A stretch of 64,000 nt of DNA from Mesorhizobium sp. ORS 3324 (GTDB lineage Bacteria; Pseudomonadota; Alphaproteobacteria; Rhizobiales; Rhizobiaceae), in assembly GCA_000824825.2 (NCBI GenBank), contig LM655175.1, forward strand, positions 39,257-103,256, written 5' to 3'. Of the stretch, positions 26,991 to 37,182 are shown in pieces; position 1 is the stretch's first letter, and each line of letters starts with the position of its first letter. The position numbers and the translations under genes are program-made. The notes beneath the pieces were generated by a model, which was not told the origin of the DNA, searched no databases, and was given only the letters and a program-made list of their open reading frames with translations.

Positions 26991-27015
26991 GGAACCACAA
27001 TGGTTTCCGGCAGTT
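26991..27015 (+). promoter_or_regulatory. EcfG (general stress sigma) type promoter for prkA-yeaH-spoVR
   Basis: GGAAC at 26991-26995, a 16-base spacer and AGTT at 27012-27015, about 54 bases before the prkA start. The alphaproteobacterial EcfG/RpoE2 consensus is GGAAC-N16/17-CGTT; only the first base of the second box differs. Confidence 0.55.
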
Positions 27016-27068
27016 GAGTGTATGATGAGCCGACTGGCAATCAGAACGGGCTCTGAGAGCAAAACACC

Positions 27069-29018
27069 ATGCGCGAGAACCAATCCGACGTCTTCGATCT
27101 GTTTTCGGAGATTTACGCCAACGCGGCCCAGGAAGAGATCAGTCTCCAGCAATATCTGCTAGCCTGCCGCGAGGACAAATCCATGTACGCCTCGGCACCC
27201 GAGCGGATGGTCGAGGCGATCGGCGAACCCAACCTTATCGATACCAGCAAGGACGAGCGGCTCGGGCGCATCTTCTCGAACCGCACCATCAAGATCTACC
27301 CCTCCTTTTCCGACTTCTACGGGATGGAGGACACGATCGAGCGCATTGCTGGGTATTTCCGCTATGCATCGCAGGGGCTCGAGGAGCGCAAGCAGATCCT
27401 CTACCTCCTCGGCCCGGTCGGCGGCGGCAAGTCCTCGCTCGCCGAACGGCTGAAGAAGCTGATGGAGCAGCGCCCGATCTATACGCTCAAGGTCGGCAAT
27501 CAGATCAGCCCCATTTTCGAATCGCCGCTCGGCCTTTTTCATCCCGACCGGATGGGCGATCTGCTGGAGGATAAATACGGGATTGCCCGCCGTCGCCTGA
27601 ACGGTCTCATCTCACCCTGGGCGGCCAAGCGCCTGGACGAGCTTTCCGGCGACATTTCCAAATTCAGCGTGGTCAAGCTGTCGCCGTCGCGGCTGCGCCA
27701 GATCGCCATCGCCAAGACCGAGCCAGGCGACGAGAACAATCAGGATGTCTCGGCCTTGGTCGGCAAGGTCGACATCAGGCAGCTGGAACACTTCAGCCAG
27801 TCCGACCCGGATGCCTATTCCTACAGCGGCGGCCTGAACCGGACCACGCAAGGGTTGCTCGAGTTCGTCGAGATGTTCAAGGCGCCCATCAAGGTCCTGC
27901 ACCCGTTGCTGACGGCAACCCAGGAAGGCAGCTACAACGGCACCGAGAACTTCGGCTCCTTCCCCTACCAGGGCATCGTCGTTGCCCACTCCAACGAATC
28001 GGAATGGCAGCAGTTCAAGAACAACAAGAACAATGAGGCCTTTCTCGACCGCATCCTCGTGGTCAAGGTTCCCTACTGCCTTCGCATCACCGAAGAAAGG
28101 CATATCTACGAGAAGCTGCTGCGCGAGAGCGATCTGGCGAACAGTCCCTGCGCCCCCGAAGTGCTGGACATTCTCAGCCGCTTCACCGTCTCGACCCGCC
28201 TTGCCGAGCATGACAATTCGCCTCTTTACACCAAGATGCGCGCCTATGACGGCGAGAACCTCAAGGAGGTCGACCCGAAGGCGAGGTCGGTCCAGGAATA
28301 TCGCGATGCCGCCGGCGTCGACGAAGGCATGACCGGCGTCAGCACGCGCTTCGCCTTCAAGATCCTGTCGCAAACCTTCAACTACGACACCAAGGAGGTG
28401 GCCGCCGATCCGGTGCATCTGATGTACATCCTGGAAGAGGCGATCAAGCGCGAGCAATTCCCGAAGGAGGCGGAAGCCGCCTATCTCGAATTCATCAAGT
28501 CGGAGCTTGCGACGCGCTACGCCGAATTCATCGGCCACGAGATCCAGAAGGCCTATCTGGAATCTTACGCCGAATACGGCCAGAACCTTTTCGACCGCTA
28601 CATCGCCTACGCCGATGCCTGGATCGAGGATCAGGATTACAAGGATCCCGATACCGGGCAGATCCTCAATCGCGAGGTCCTGGACAAGGAATTGTCGCAG
28701 GTTGAAAAGCCGGCCGGCATCGCCAATCCCAAGGACTTCCGCAACGAAGTGGTCAAGTTCACGCTGCGTGCCCGGGCACGCAACCACGGCCGCAACCCAT
28801 CCTGGACGAGCTACGAAAAACTTCGCGAAGTCATCGAGAAGCGCATGTTCGGCCAGGTCGAGGATCTGTTGCCGGTGATCAGCTTCGGCTCCAAGCAGGA
28901 CAGCGTCACCGAGAAGCGGCACAATGAATTCGTGCAGCGCATGGTCGAGCGCGGCTATACCCAGCGGCAGGTGCGCCGGCTGGTCGACTGGTACATGCGC
29001 GTGAACAAGGCCGGCTGA
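27069..29018 (+). CDS. prkA: PrkA-type serine protein kinase
   Basis: 649 residues, the family length. An AAA-type ATPase part has LLGPVGGGKSSLAERL (Walker A) near residue 120, and the downstream kinase-like part ends with MVERGYTQRQVRRLVDWYMRV. FPYQGIVVAHSNESEWQQF and TRTTQGL-type segments (here NRTTQGLLEFVEMFK) are highly conserved in PrkA/YeaG. It is a cytoplasmic stress and starvation kinase, first in the conserved prkA-yeaH-spoVR operon with gaps of 20 and 12 bases. An EcfG-type promoter precedes it. Confidence 0.95.
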   Translation: MRENQSDVFDLFSEIYANAAQEEISLQQYLLACREDKSMYASAPERMVEAIGEPNLIDTSKDERLGRIFSNRTIKIYPSFSDFYGMEDTIERIAGYFRYASQGLEERKQILYLLGPVGGGKSSLAERLKKLMEQRPIYTLKVGNQISPIFESPLGLFHPDRMGDLLEDKYGIARRRLNGLISPWAAKRLDELSGDISKFSVVKLSPSRLRQIAIAKTEPGDENNQDVSALVGKVDIRQLEHFSQSDPDAYSYSGGLNRTTQGLLEFVEMFKAPIKVLHPLLTATQEGSYNGTENFGSFPYQGIVVAHSNESEWQQFKNNKNNEAFLDRILVVKVPYCLRITEERHIYEKLLRESDLANSPCAPEVLDILSRFTVSTRLAEHDNSPLYTKMRAYDGENLKEVDPKARSVQEYRDAAGVDEGMTGVSTRFAFKILSQTFNYDTKEVAADPVHLMYILEEAIKREQFPKEAEAAYLEFIKSELATRYAEFIGHEIQKAYLESYAEYGQNLFDRYIAYADAWIEDQDYKDPDTGQILNREVLDKELSQVEKPAGIANPKDFRNEVVKFTLRARARNHGRNPSWTSYEKLREVIEKRMFGQVEDLLPVISFGSKQDSVTEKRHNEFVQRMVERGYTQRQVRRLVDWYMRVNKAG

Positions 29019-29038
29019 GCAAGAGCCGGAACCGTTCC

Positions 29039-30352
29039 ATGCCGATCTTCATCGACCGCCGCCTGAATCCGAAGGACAAGAGCCTGGGCAACCGTCAGCG
29101 CTTCCTGAGGCGCGCGCGGGAAGAGCTCAAGCGCAGCATCCGCGACCACGTCCGCACGGGCCGCATCGCCGACATCGACCGGGAGCATGCCGTGCCGATG
29201 CCTCGGAAAGGCACCAGCGAACCGACCTTCAGCGACGCCAAGGACAGCGGCCGGCGCCAGCATATCCTGCCCGGCAACAAGACCTTCACCGCCGGCGACC
29301 TTATCCCCAAGCCTAGCGGCGGGGGCGGCGCCGGCTCCTCGGGTCCGGGAACCACGGAATCCGAGGATGACTTCCGCTTCGTGCTGTCGCGCGAGGAAGT
29401 GCTCGACCTGTTCTTCGAAGACCTCGAACTGCCCGATCTGGTCAAGCTCAATCTCAAGCAGATACTGAGCTTCAAGCCCAGACGAGCGGGCTTCACCGCA
29501 AGCGGAACGCCAACCAACATCAATGTCGGGCGCACGATGCGGCACAGCCACGGGCGCCGCATCGCGCTCAAACGACCCAAGCATGAGGAACTGGACGCCA
29601 TCGCTCGGCAGATCGCCGAGCTGGAATCGAAGCCGCCAGACGCGGCGATCCGCGAACGCATCGTCGCGCTGCGCGAGGAGCTTGACCGGCTTGAGCGCCG
29701 GCGCAGGCGAATTGCCTATGTCGATCCGGTCGACATCCGTTTCAACCGCTTCGATCCGCAGCCGATACCGAATGCCAGCGCCGTCATGTTCTGCCTGATG
29801 GACGTGTCGGGATCGATGGGAGAGCGCGAGAAGGATCTGGCCAAACGATTCTTCGTGCTGCTGCATTTGTTCCTGACGCGGCGCTACGAGAGGACGGACA
29901 TCGTTTTCATTCGCCACACCCATGAGGCCAAGGAGGTGGACGAGCATACTTTCTTCTATCACACAGAGAGCGGCGGCACGGTCGTTTCCACGGCGCTCGA
30001 GGAAATGTATCGCATCATCGAGAAACGCTATCCGGTCGCAGAGTGGAACATCTACGCCGCGCAGGCTTCCGACGGCGACAATTTCGCCACCGACTCGGAG
30101 CGCTGCATAGAACTGCTCGACGGCAAGCTCATGCGGCTCTGCCAGTATTTTGCCTATGTGGAGATCATAGACGAACGGGAAAGCCACATTTTCGGCACGA
30201 CCGAAAACGGGACGACGCTTTGGCGCGCCTACAGCGAAGTCGACGAGAAATGGCCGAACTTCCAGATAAGGCGCATCGCTGCTCCGGCCGATATCTACCC
30301 GGTCTTTCGCGAGCTCTTCGCCAGGCAGCCAGCCCTGCGTAAGAACGCGTGA
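29039..30352 (+). CDS. yeaH: YeaH/YhbH family protein (DUF444)
   Basis: 437 residues, second gene of the operon. FIDRRLNPKDKSLGNRQRFLRR at the start is the DUF444 hallmark (the key residues are DRR and NRQRF at about 4-20). A Gly/Ser-rich linker at about 97-110 is followed by VMFCLMDVSGSMGEREKD, a DxSxS MIDAS of von Willebrand A type, and a later FIRHTHEAKEVDEHTFF segment. Its biochemical role is unknown; it works with PrkA and SpoVR in stress adaptation in other bacteria. Confidence 0.95.
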   Translation: MPIFIDRRLNPKDKSLGNRQRFLRRAREELKRSIRDHVRTGRIADIDREHAVPMPRKGTSEPTFSDAKDSGRRQHILPGNKTFTAGDLIPKPSGGGGAGSSGPGTTESEDDFRFVLSREEVLDLFFEDLELPDLVKLNLKQILSFKPRRAGFTASGTPTNINVGRTMRHSHGRRIALKRPKHEELDAIARQIAELESKPPDAAIRERIVALREELDRLERRRRRIAYVDPVDIRFNRFDPQPIPNASAVMFCLMDVSGSMGEREKDLAKRFFVLLHLFLTRRYERTDIVFIRHTHEAKEVDEHTFFYHTESGGTVVSTALEEMYRIIEKRYPVAEWNIYAAQASDGDNFATDSERCIELLDGKLMRLCQYFAYVEIIDERESHIFGTTENGTTLWRAYSEVDEKWPNFQIRRIAAPADIYPVFRELFARQPALRKNA

Positions 30353-30364
30353 GGACGTAGGTCG

Positions 30365-31924
30365 ATGGGACGTGGGCCGATGGTCAGTCAGGCGCGCAAA
30401 TCCGAGCTGCTTTTTTCCGGATCGGACTGGGACTTCAGGAAACTGGCGCGGGTCTACGACGAGATCGAGGCGATCGGCATCGACGAGCTTCGCCTCGACA
30501 TCTACCCAGTGCAGATGGAAGTCATTTCCTCCGAGCAGATGCTCGACGCCTATTCATCGGTCGGCATGCCGCTGATGTATCGGCACTGGTCGTTCGGCAA
30601 GCACTTCCTCTACAACGAGCTGCTCTACCGCAAGGGCGCGCGCGGCTTGGCCTATGAGCTGGTCATCAACTCCAATCCCTGCATCGTCTATCTCATGGAA
30701 GAAAACACCATGGCCCTGCAGGCCCTGGTGACGGCCCATGCCGCGCTTGGGCACAACCACTTCTTCAAGAACAATCATCTTTTCCGGCAGTGGACGGACG
30801 CCGGAGGCATCCTGAGCTATCTGGATTTTGCCAAGAGCTACATTACCCGCTGCGAGGAACGGCACGGCCTTGCCGCCGTGGAGGCGGTCCTCGATTCCGC
30901 CCACGCGCTCATGGAACAGGGCGTGTTCCGCTACCACCGGCCGCCGAAGCTGTCATCGGAACAGCAGCGCGAAGGGCTTCGCGAGCGCCTCGAATATGAG
31001 GAGCGTTCCTACAACGATTTGTGGCGCACGCTGCCCCCCTCGCCGGAGACCGGCAAGACCGAGACAGACGGCAACGTCGCCGCCGAGCGGAAGAAATCGC
31101 TCAATCTGCCGGAGGAGAACCTGCTCTATTTCCTCGAGAAGAACAGTCTCGTCCTAGAGCCTTGGCAACGCGAGATCATCAGGATCGTCCGCGTCATAGC
31201 GCAGTATTTTTATCCGCAGCGGCAGACCCAGGTGATGAACGAGGGTTGCGCCACCTTCGTGCACTACACGCTCATGAACATGCTTTTCGACCGTGGCCGC
31301 ATCAGCGAAGGCGCCATGATCGAAATCCTGCGCAACCATTCCAACGTGATCTTCCAGCCGGCCTTCGACGATCCGCGTTATTCCGGCATCAATCCTTATG
31401 CCCTCGGTCTCGACATGATGCAGGACATCCAGCGCATCTCGACGGAACCGACCGCGGAGGACCGCGACTGGTTTCCCGACATCGCCGGCCGTGGCGACTG
31501 GCGCGACACCTTGCTCGACGCCTGGGCCAACCACCGCGACGAATCCTTCATCCGGCAATATCTGAGCCCGGCCCTGATCCGGAAATGGCGGCTCTTCGTG
31601 CTGTCCGACACCGCCGACGAGCCGCACTACGAAGTCGCCTCGATCCATAACGAGCGCGGTTACAGCAAGATTCGGTCCGCGCTGGCCCAAAGCTACGACG
31701 TGGGGGCGAGTCGGCCCGACATCCAGGTGGTTGACGTGGACCTTCTGGGCGATCGCCATCTGCGGCTTCAGCACACGGTGAAGGACAACATCATGCTCGA
31801 GGGCGAAAGCCGCGATGCGACCTTGCGCCATATCCGAAGGCTGTGGGGCTACGACGTCAGCCTCGCGGCGATCGATGCCGAAACCGGCGCGATGCTCAGC
31901 GAGCGCTCGACAAAGGAACTTTGA
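30365..31924 (+). CDS. spoVR: SpoVR family protein
   Basis: 519 residues. PLMYRHWSFGKHF, YELVINSNPCIVYLMEENT and ALGHNHFFKNNHLF are the conserved SpoVR/YcgB segments, and EIIRIVRVIAQYFYPQRQTQ and MNEGCATFVHYT follow. It is the third gene of the prkA operon. The family is needed for the spore cortex in Bacillus, but its role in non-sporulating bacteria is unclear. An internal ATG at 30380 is an alternative start. Its end faces the CorC-like gene across a long hairpin. Confidence 0.95.
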   Translation: MGRGPMVSQARKSELLFSGSDWDFRKLARVYDEIEAIGIDELRLDIYPVQMEVISSEQMLDAYSSVGMPLMYRHWSFGKHFLYNELLYRKGARGLAYELVINSNPCIVYLMEENTMALQALVTAHAALGHNHFFKNNHLFRQWTDAGGILSYLDFAKSYITRCEERHGLAAVEAVLDSAHALMEQGVFRYHRPPKLSSEQQREGLRERLEYEERSYNDLWRTLPPSPETGKTETDGNVAAERKKSLNLPEENLLYFLEKNSLVLEPWQREIIRIVRVIAQYFYPQRQTQVMNEGCATFVHYTLMNMLFDRGRISEGAMIEILRNHSNVIFQPAFDDPRYSGINPYALGLDMMQDIQRISTEPTAEDRDWFPDIAGRGDWRDTLLDAWANHRDESFIRQYLSPALIRKWRLFVLSDTADEPHYEVASIHNERGYSKIRSALAQSYDVGASRPDIQVVDVDLLGDRHLRLQHTVKDNIMLEGESRDATLRHIRRLWGYDVSLAAIDAETGAMLSERSTKEL

Positions 31925-31946
31925 GATCGGAGACCGAACTCCACCC

Positions 31947-32016
31947 AAGGTGAGTTGATATATTCAGGTGATGCCGGCCTGCAAATGGCGGCTTCACCTG
32001 AATATCAACTCACCTT
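31947..32016. repeat. Long inverted repeat between convergent spoVR and the CorC-like gene
   Basis: A 25-base left arm (starting AAGGTGAGTTGATAT) pairs with a 23-base right arm (ending ATATCAACTCACCTT), leaving a 2-base bulge and a 22-base loop. The right arm reaches into the stop codon of the CorC-like gene. It probably ends or stabilises both transcripts; neither side has a T tract. Confidence 0.7.
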
Positions 32017-32908
32017 AGCCTTGGCTTTCGCCGGCTGGCCTGATCCTCAACCTCGCGATGCGGTTCTTGTCGCGCTTCATCACCACGAAGCGCATGCCGT
32101 GGAACGTGAAGGCCTGCTTTTCCTCGGGGATCGTCTGCGTCTCGTGGATGACGAGGCCGGCGATCGTCGTCGCCTCTTCGTCCGGCAGGTCCCAGTCGAG
32201 CGCCCGGTTGAGATCGCGGATCGGCACCGTGCCGTCGACGACGACCGAGCCGTCCGCCTCCTGCTTGACGCCCTGCACGTCGACATCGTGCTCATCGGCG
32301 ATCTCGCCGACGATCTCCTCGATGATGTCCTCCAGCGTCACCAGCCCTTCCACCTCGCCATATTCGTCGACGACGATGGCGAAATGCGCCTTGCGGCGCA
32401 GGAAGGCATTGAGCTGGTCCTGCAAGGTGGTGGTGTCGGGAACGAACCATGGCTTCGACGCGATCTTTGTCACGTCGATCTTGGAAAAGTCGTTGCCGAC
32501 CTCGTTGAGCGCCCTCAGCAGATCCTTGGCGTGCAGCACGCCGACGATGTTGTCGAGCGATCCTTTCCAGAGCGGCATGCGCGTGTGCGGGCTCTGCAGG
32601 ATCTCGCGCACCACCATTTCCGGCGGATCATCGGCATTGACCGAGCGCATGTTGGTACGATGGACCATGACATCCGACACTTCGAGCTCCTCGAGATCGA
32701 AAAGCTCGCCCAGCCGGTCGCGATCCTCGCGCGCCTGCCCGCTGCGGCGGGAGTCGTCGCCATTCTCGTCCGGGTCTTCATCGTCGTCATTGGGCTCGAT
32801 CGGCTGCAGCGTGTGGCCGAAAGCGGCAAGCAGGCGCGTGCGGAACAGAAGCGCCAGCGCGATGATGGCGGCAAGGACGGCTGCGGCGATCCAGCCGGCG
32901 TTGCTCAT
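32015..32908 (-). CDS. CorC/HlyC-type CBS protein lacking the DUF21 membrane domain
   Basis: 297 residues. One N-terminal helix (about 5-25) and an acidic linker ([14 protein letters not shown]) are followed by [18 protein letters not shown], a CBS pair (about 80-190) with the [21 protein letters not shown] hallmark (VDEYG and LEDIIEE), and a CorC_HlyC domain (about 205-290). Homologs at this locus usually carry a four-helix DUF21 domain of about 150 residues at the front, absent here. Its start overlaps the aroB stop by 4 bases. Its role, possibly in divalent-cation export, is inferred from the family only. Confidence 0.82.
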   Translation of the reverse strand: MSNAGWIAAAVLAAIIALALLFRTRLLAAFGHTLQPIEPNDDDEDPDENGDDSRRSGQAREDRDRLGELFDLEELEVSDVMVHRTNMRSVNADDPPEMVVREILQSPHTRMPLWKGSLDNIVGVLHAKDLLRALNEVGNDFSKIDVTKIASKPWFVPDTTTLQDQLNAFLRRKAHFAIVVDEYGEVEGLVTLEDIIEEIVGEIADEHDVDVQGVKQEADGSVVVDGTVPIRDLNRALDWDLPDEEATTIAGLVIHETQTIPEEKQAFTFHGMRFVVMKRDKNRIARLRIRPAGESQG

Positions 32909-34026
32909 CCGGGATGGCTCGCCTTGAGGAAGGACAGCACTTCTGAGGGCGGCACGTCCTTGGCGATGAAGGCCTGACCGATACCGCGCGTCAGGATGAA
33001 GGTGAGCGCGCCGCGCGACACCTTCTTGTCCTGGGTGATGAAGCCGAGCAGCGCCTCGGCATCCGGCAGATCGCCTGATATGTCGGCCATCCGCCAGGGC
33101 AGTCCGACGGCGCGAAGATGCGCCTCGACGCGCTCCGCATCGTCCGGGCTGGCCAGATTGAGGCGCGCCGAGAAGCGATGTGCCAGCGCCATGCCGATGG
33201 CGACGCCCTCACCGTGGACGAGGCGTGCGCCGTCATAATTCGTGGCGGCTTCGAGCGCGTGGCCGAATGTGTGGCCGAGATTGAGCAGCGCGCGGTCACC
33301 GGTCTCGAACTCGTCGCGCGCGACGACATCGGCCTTGGCCCGGCAGGCCTCCGCGATGGCTTCGGTCCGCTCCGGACCGCCGGCGAATACTTTCTGCCAG
33401 TTCTCCTCCAGCCAGGTGAAAAAGGCCGGGCGGTCGATCAGCCCGTATTTGGCGAGCTCGGCATAACCGGCGCGGAATTCGCGGATCGGCAGCGTGTCGA
33501 GCACGCCGGTGTCGGCCAGCACCAGCTTGGGCTGGTTGAAGACGCCGACTAGGTTCTTGCCGCGGGCGCTGTTGATGCCGGTCTTGCCGCCGACGGAAGA
33601 ATCGACCTGCGCCAGCAGCGAGGTTGGCACCTGCACGAAGTTCATGCCGCGCCGCACGATGCCGGCGGCGAAGCCGGCGAGGTCGCCGATGACGCCGCCG
33701 CCGAGCGCCACGACGACATCGCGGCGCTCGAGCCTGGCGGCGAGCACGCCGTCGACCACCTCCTCGAGATGGGAGAAGCTCTTGGTCTTTTCGCCGGCCG
33801 GGAGCGTGATGACGGCCGCCTGGATGCCGCCTTTCTCGAGGCCGGCCTTCAGCGTGTCGAGATGCGCGGCGGCGACATTGTCGTCGGTGACGATGGCAGC
33901 GCGAGTACCGGGAAGGCGGCCGGCAATTTCGGCTCCGGCTCTTGAGAGCAGGCCGGGGCCGATCAGAATGTCGTAAGCGCGGTCGCCGAGCCCGACCTCG
34001 ACCTTCACCGGTTCGATATCAATCAC
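32905..34026 (-). CDS. aroB: 3-dehydroquinate synthase
   Basis: A 373-residue NAD-dependent enzyme for the second step of the shikimate pathway. Features are [37 protein letters not shown] (the [11 protein letters not shown] and GGKTG parts bind NAD and substrate), [11 protein letters not shown], and [12 protein letters not shown] with a zinc His; HGEGVAIGM carries another. The start is GTG at 34026 and overlaps the aroK stop by 4 bases (GTGA), so translation is coupled. Order on the strand is aroK, aroB, CorC-like. Confidence 0.95.
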   Translation of the reverse strand: MIDIEPVKVEVGLGDRAYDILIGPGLLSRAGAEIAGRLPGTRAAIVTDDNVAAAHLDTLKAGLEKGGIQAAVITLPAGEKTKSFSHLEEVVDGVLAARLERRDVVVALGGGVIGDLAGFAAGIVRRGMNFVQVPTSLLAQVDSSVGGKTGINSARGKNLVGVFNQPKLVLADTGVLDTLPIREFRAGYAELAKYGLIDRPAFFTWLEENWQKVFAGGPERTEAIAEACRAKADVVARDEFETGDRALLNLGHTFGHALEAATNYDGARLVHGEGVAIGMALAHRFSARLNLASPDDAERVEAHLRAVGLPWRMADISGDLPDAEALLGFITQDKKVSRGALTFILTRGIGQAFIAKDVPPSEVLSFLKASHPG

Positions 34027-34637
34027 GGCTCTACCTCGTCGTCGCTGGGGGCAATCGCGGCGATTCCCAGATGGGAACAGAGCGCGCACACCACCTCGCC
34101 GGCGATGACCTCCTTGCGGTCGTCGCGGGTCGGAACCGTGATGTCGGCCGTGGCGTAGACCGGATAGCGTTCGCCCATCAGGCGCTCCAGAGTGCCGCGC
34201 GGATCGGGGCTCTTCAGCAGCGGCCGGTTCTGCTTCTTCGAGACCCGCTCCATCAGGAGATCGAGATCGGCCTTCAGCCACACCGACACGCCATGCACCG
34301 CGATCGCCTCGCGCGTCTGCGCGTTCATGAAAGCGCCGCCGCCGGTCGACAGCACCTGCGGGCCGTTCTCGAGCAGACGCAGGATCACCCGCTGCTCCAA
34401 CGCCCGGAATTCGGGCTCGCCATAGCGCTCGAACAGCTCCGGCACGGTCATGCGCGATACGCTCTCGATCTCCTGGTCGCTGTCGGTGAAGGGCAGCGAA
34501 AGCATCGTCGCCACCTTGCGGCCGATCGCCGTCTTGCCGGCGCCCATCAGGCCGACAAACACGATCGAGCGGCTGCCGAGCCGCTCGAGCAGCGCGGCAC
34601 GGCCTTCGTCCGGCGGATTTGCTGGTAGCGCGTTCAT
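34023..34637 (-). CDS. aroK: Shikimate kinase
   Basis: 204 residues. The P-loop is [12 protein letters not shown], with DSDQEIE for the metal/substrate Asp and [10 protein letters not shown] for shikimate binding; [10 protein letters not shown] is the lid region. It phosphorylates shikimate in the chorismate pathway. The ATG at 34637 was chosen; an upstream in-frame ATG at 34667 is possible. aroB and a CorC-like gene follow with 4-base overlaps, forming a tight three-gene unit. It is divergent from a small membrane protein gene and xerD. Confidence 0.95.
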   Translation of the reverse strand: MNALPANPPDEGRAALLERLGSRSIVFVGLMGAGKTAIGRKVATMLSLPFTDSDQEIESVSRMTVPELFERYGEPEFRALEQRVILRLLENGPQVLSTGGGAFMNAQTREAIAVHGVSVWLKADLDLLMERVSKKQNRPLLKSPDPRGTLERLMGERYPVYATADITVPTRDDRKEVIAGEVVCALCSHLGIAAIAPSDDEVEP

Positions 34638-34832
34638 GCGGAACCCTTCTTTGCGCCGTATCGACATCAAAAGCCTGTTTGCGTCAAGCACGGCGCCGCA
34701 AGCAGCCGGCTCGCGCGGCTATCCAACGGAACCTTCGACGACGAAATCCTTCGTCCTTGAATTGCCCGGATTGGCGTCCCATAAGGGCACAGGGTTTGGA
34801 AAACGCAGAACAAGAAGACGGGCGAAGACTGA

Positions 34833-34985
34833 ATGCCGACATTGTTTCGCTTTGTCGTGACGCTGGCGGTTCTTGCAGGCATTGCCTATGGCGCGATGTT
34901 CGCGCTGGCGATGTTCGTGGAGCCGAGGAAGGCGGAAATGAGCGTGCGCATTCCCGCCGAAAAGCTCAATCCGAAGAAGAACTAA
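34833..34985 (+). CDS. Small single-pass membrane protein, upstream of xerD
   Basis: A 50-residue protein: a short N-terminus MPTLFRF, one membrane helix (VVTLAVLAGIAYGAMFALAM) and a basic tail ending EKLNPKKN. The tail pattern (VEPRKAEMSVRIPAEKLNP) resembles small proteins found ahead of xerD in other rhizobia. Function is unknown. The stop is 24 bases before xerD on the same strand. Confidence 0.72.
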   Translation: MPTLFRFVVTLAVLAGIAYGAMFALAMFVEPRKAEMSVRIPAEKLNPKKN

Positions 34986-35009
34986 CCAGGCAAAACTGAT
35001 CCCGGCGAT

Positions 35010-35924
35010 ATGAACAGCGCGGCCCGCATCGAAGCCTTTCTGGAGATGATGAGCGCCGAGCGGGGGGCGGCGGAAAACACGCTTTCCTCCTATCGCCGCG
35101 ACCTGGAGGACGCCTCCGCCGCGATTCGTGGCGGGCTGGCGCAAGCGGCCGCCGCCGACATCCGCGCCTATCTCGACGATGTCGCAGCGCGCGGCTTCGC
35201 GCCGACCTCGCAGGCGCGCAAACTGTCGGCGATACGTCAGTTCTTCAAATTCCTTTACGCCGAAGGCCTGCGTGGCGACGACCCGACCGGCACGCTGGAC
35301 AGTCCGAGGAAGGGCTGGCCGCTGCCGAAGACGATGAGCGAGGCCGAGACCGGCCGCCTGCTCGACCGTGCGGCCGAGGAGGCGGCCGGCGCCGCTCCGG
35401 ACGGCGACAGAATGGCGGCGCTGCGCCTGCACGCGCTGGTCGAGGTGCTCTATGCCACCGGCCTGCGGGTATCGGAGCTGGTCGGCCTGCCGGTCACGGT
35501 GGCGCTGCGCGACGACCGCTTCTTCATGGTGCGCGGCAAGGGCGACAAGGAGCGCATGGTGCCGCTTTCGGTCAAGGCGCGCGCCGCGATGCGCGCATGG
35601 CTTTCGGAACGGTCGGCAAGGCCGGCCTTTGCCGACAGCCCCTATCTGTTTCCGGCCGCTTCCGACAGCGGCCATCTCTCCCGGCAGGTTTTCGCGCGCG
35701 ACCTCAAGGGCCTGGCGACCCGGGCCGGCATCGCTTCGGCCAAGATCTCGCCGCATGTGCTTCGCCATGCCTTCGCCAGCCATCTCTTGCAGAACGGCGC
35801 CGATCTCAGGGCCGTGCAGCAGCTGCTTGGCCACGCCGACATCTCCACCACGCAGATCTACACCCATGTGCTGGAGGAGCGGCTGGTGCGGCTGGTCAAC
35901 GATCATCACCCGCTTGCCGACTAG
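35010..35924 (+). CDS. xerD: Tyrosine recombinase XerD
   Basis: A 304-residue enzyme with an N-terminal SAM-like DNA-binding domain (about 1-90) and a catalytic domain. The R-K-H-R-H-Y set is visible: ATGLRVSEL (Arg), [11 protein letters not shown] (Lys), [12 protein letters not shown] (His and Arg), [16 protein letters not shown] (His and the Tyr nucleophile). It resolves chromosome dimers at dif with XerC. Context (a small membrane protein before it, accA after it) is the usual rhizobial chromosomal one, so it is not a mobile-element integrase. Confidence 0.95.
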   Translation: MNSAARIEAFLEMMSAERGAAENTLSSYRRDLEDASAAIRGGLAQAAAADIRAYLDDVAARGFAPTSQARKLSAIRQFFKFLYAEGLRGDDPTGTLDSPRKGWPLPKTMSEAETGRLLDRAAEEAAGAAPDGDRMAALRLHALVEVLYATGLRVSELVGLPVTVALRDDRFFMVRGKGDKERMVPLSVKARAAMRAWLSERSARPAFADSPYLFPAASDSGHLSRQVFARDLKGLATRAGIASAKISPHVLRHAFASHLLQNGADLRAVQQLLGHADISTTQIYTHVLEERLVRLVNDHHPLAD

Positions 35925-36023
35925 GCCTCATATCGCTATGTGAGGGCGACGTTCCACCGCCCGGAACCAGCATTTCCAGGGTTCCGCCAGCCATTGCCTC
36001 CCGACGGATCGGTCCGCCCAAGC

Positions 36024-36974
36024 ATGTACAATTACCTCGATTTCGAAAAGCCGGTGCAGGACCTGGAGCTCAAGATCCTCGAGCTGAAGAAGCTCGCGGA
36101 GAACGGCGAGGCGGTCGACGTCGCCGACGAGATCAGCAGGCTGGAGAAGCGCTCGCGCGATGCGCTGCGCGATCTCTACAAGGCGCTTACCCCGTGGCAG
36201 AAAGTGCAGGTCGCGCGCCATCCCGACCGGCCGCATTGCGTCGACTACATCAAGAGCCTGTTCAGCGATTTCACGCCCTTGGCCGGCGACCGCAATTTCG
36301 GCGACGACCAGGCGATCGTCGGCGGCTTCGCCCGCTTCCGCGGCGAGCCGGTGGCGGTGATCGGCCAGGAGAAGGGCTCCGACACCGCAAGCCGCATCAA
36401 GCACAATTTCGGCTCGGTGCGGCCCGAGGGCTACCGCAAGGCGGTGCGGCTGATGGAGCTGGCCGACCGCTTCAAGATCCCGCTTCTGACGCTGGTCGAC
36501 ACCGCCGGCGCCTATCCCGGCGTCGGCGCCGAGGAACGCGGCCAGGCCGAGGCCATCGCGCGCTCGACCTCTGCCTGCCTGGCGCTCAAGGTGCCGTCGA
36601 TCTCGGTCGTCATCGGCGAAGGCGGCTCCGGCGGCGCCATCGCGATCGCCACCGCCAACCGCGTCTACATGCTGGAGCACGCCATCTATTCGGTGATCTC
36701 GCCCGAGGGTGCCGCCTCGATCCTGTGGCGCGACACCACCCGTTCCAAGGACGCGGCGACCAGCATGAAGATCACCGCGCAGGATCTTCTCGAGATGAAG
36801 ATCATCGACGCCATTGTTCCCGAGCCGATCGGCGGCGCCCAGCGCGCGCCGGAAACGGTGATTGCCGCCACCGGCGACCTCATCGCCAAGACGATGAAGG
36901 ACTTTGCCGGCGCCAACACCGATTTTCGCGAGCAGCGCCGCGAGAAATATCTGGCCATTGGCCGCAGCCTCTGA
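36024..36974 (+). CDS. accA: Acetyl-CoA carboxylase carboxyltransferase subunit alpha
   Basis: A 316-residue crotonase-fold subunit. [18 protein letters not shown] at the start, [42 protein letters not shown] and a final [13 protein letters not shown] are all conserved AccA segments. With AccD it transfers CO2 from biotin-AccB to acetyl-CoA to start fatty acid synthesis. The ATG at 36024 is preceded by a weak site; an upstream reading from 35940 has no family similarity. Confidence 0.96.
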   Translation: MYNYLDFEKPVQDLELKILELKKLAENGEAVDVADEISRLEKRSRDALRDLYKALTPWQKVQVARHPDRPHCVDYIKSLFSDFTPLAGDRNFGDDQAIVGGFARFRGEPVAVIGQEKGSDTASRIKHNFGSVRPEGYRKAVRLMELADRFKIPLLTLVDTAGAYPGVGAEERGQAEAIARSTSACLALKVPSISVVIGEGGSGGAIAIATANRVYMLEHAIYSVISPEGAASILWRDTTRSKDAATSMKITAQDLLEMKIIDAIVPEPIGGAQRAPETVIAATGDLIAKTMKDFAGANTDFREQRREKYLAIGRSL

Positions 36975-37182
36975 CCCGGCCCGGCATTCAACTGTGGCCA
37001 GGATGAGCATTTTCGCCACAAAAATGCCGCCGGATTCGGCTCAATGGAATTTGCCGTGAGGGGTTTGCCAAGGCTTGCGGTAAGGAATTTTCAAGGTTAA
37101 CGGGCTTACGGTCCACTGGTGTTCAGCCTGCGGGCCCGTCGCGCCGTCGCCATGGCCCGAGAGAAAAGACATAGCCTTGCCG

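Noticed and set aside
35010..35924. xerD as the integrase of a mobile element
   Set aside because: Length, motifs and neighbours (small membrane protein, accA) fit the chromosomal dimer-resolution enzyme.
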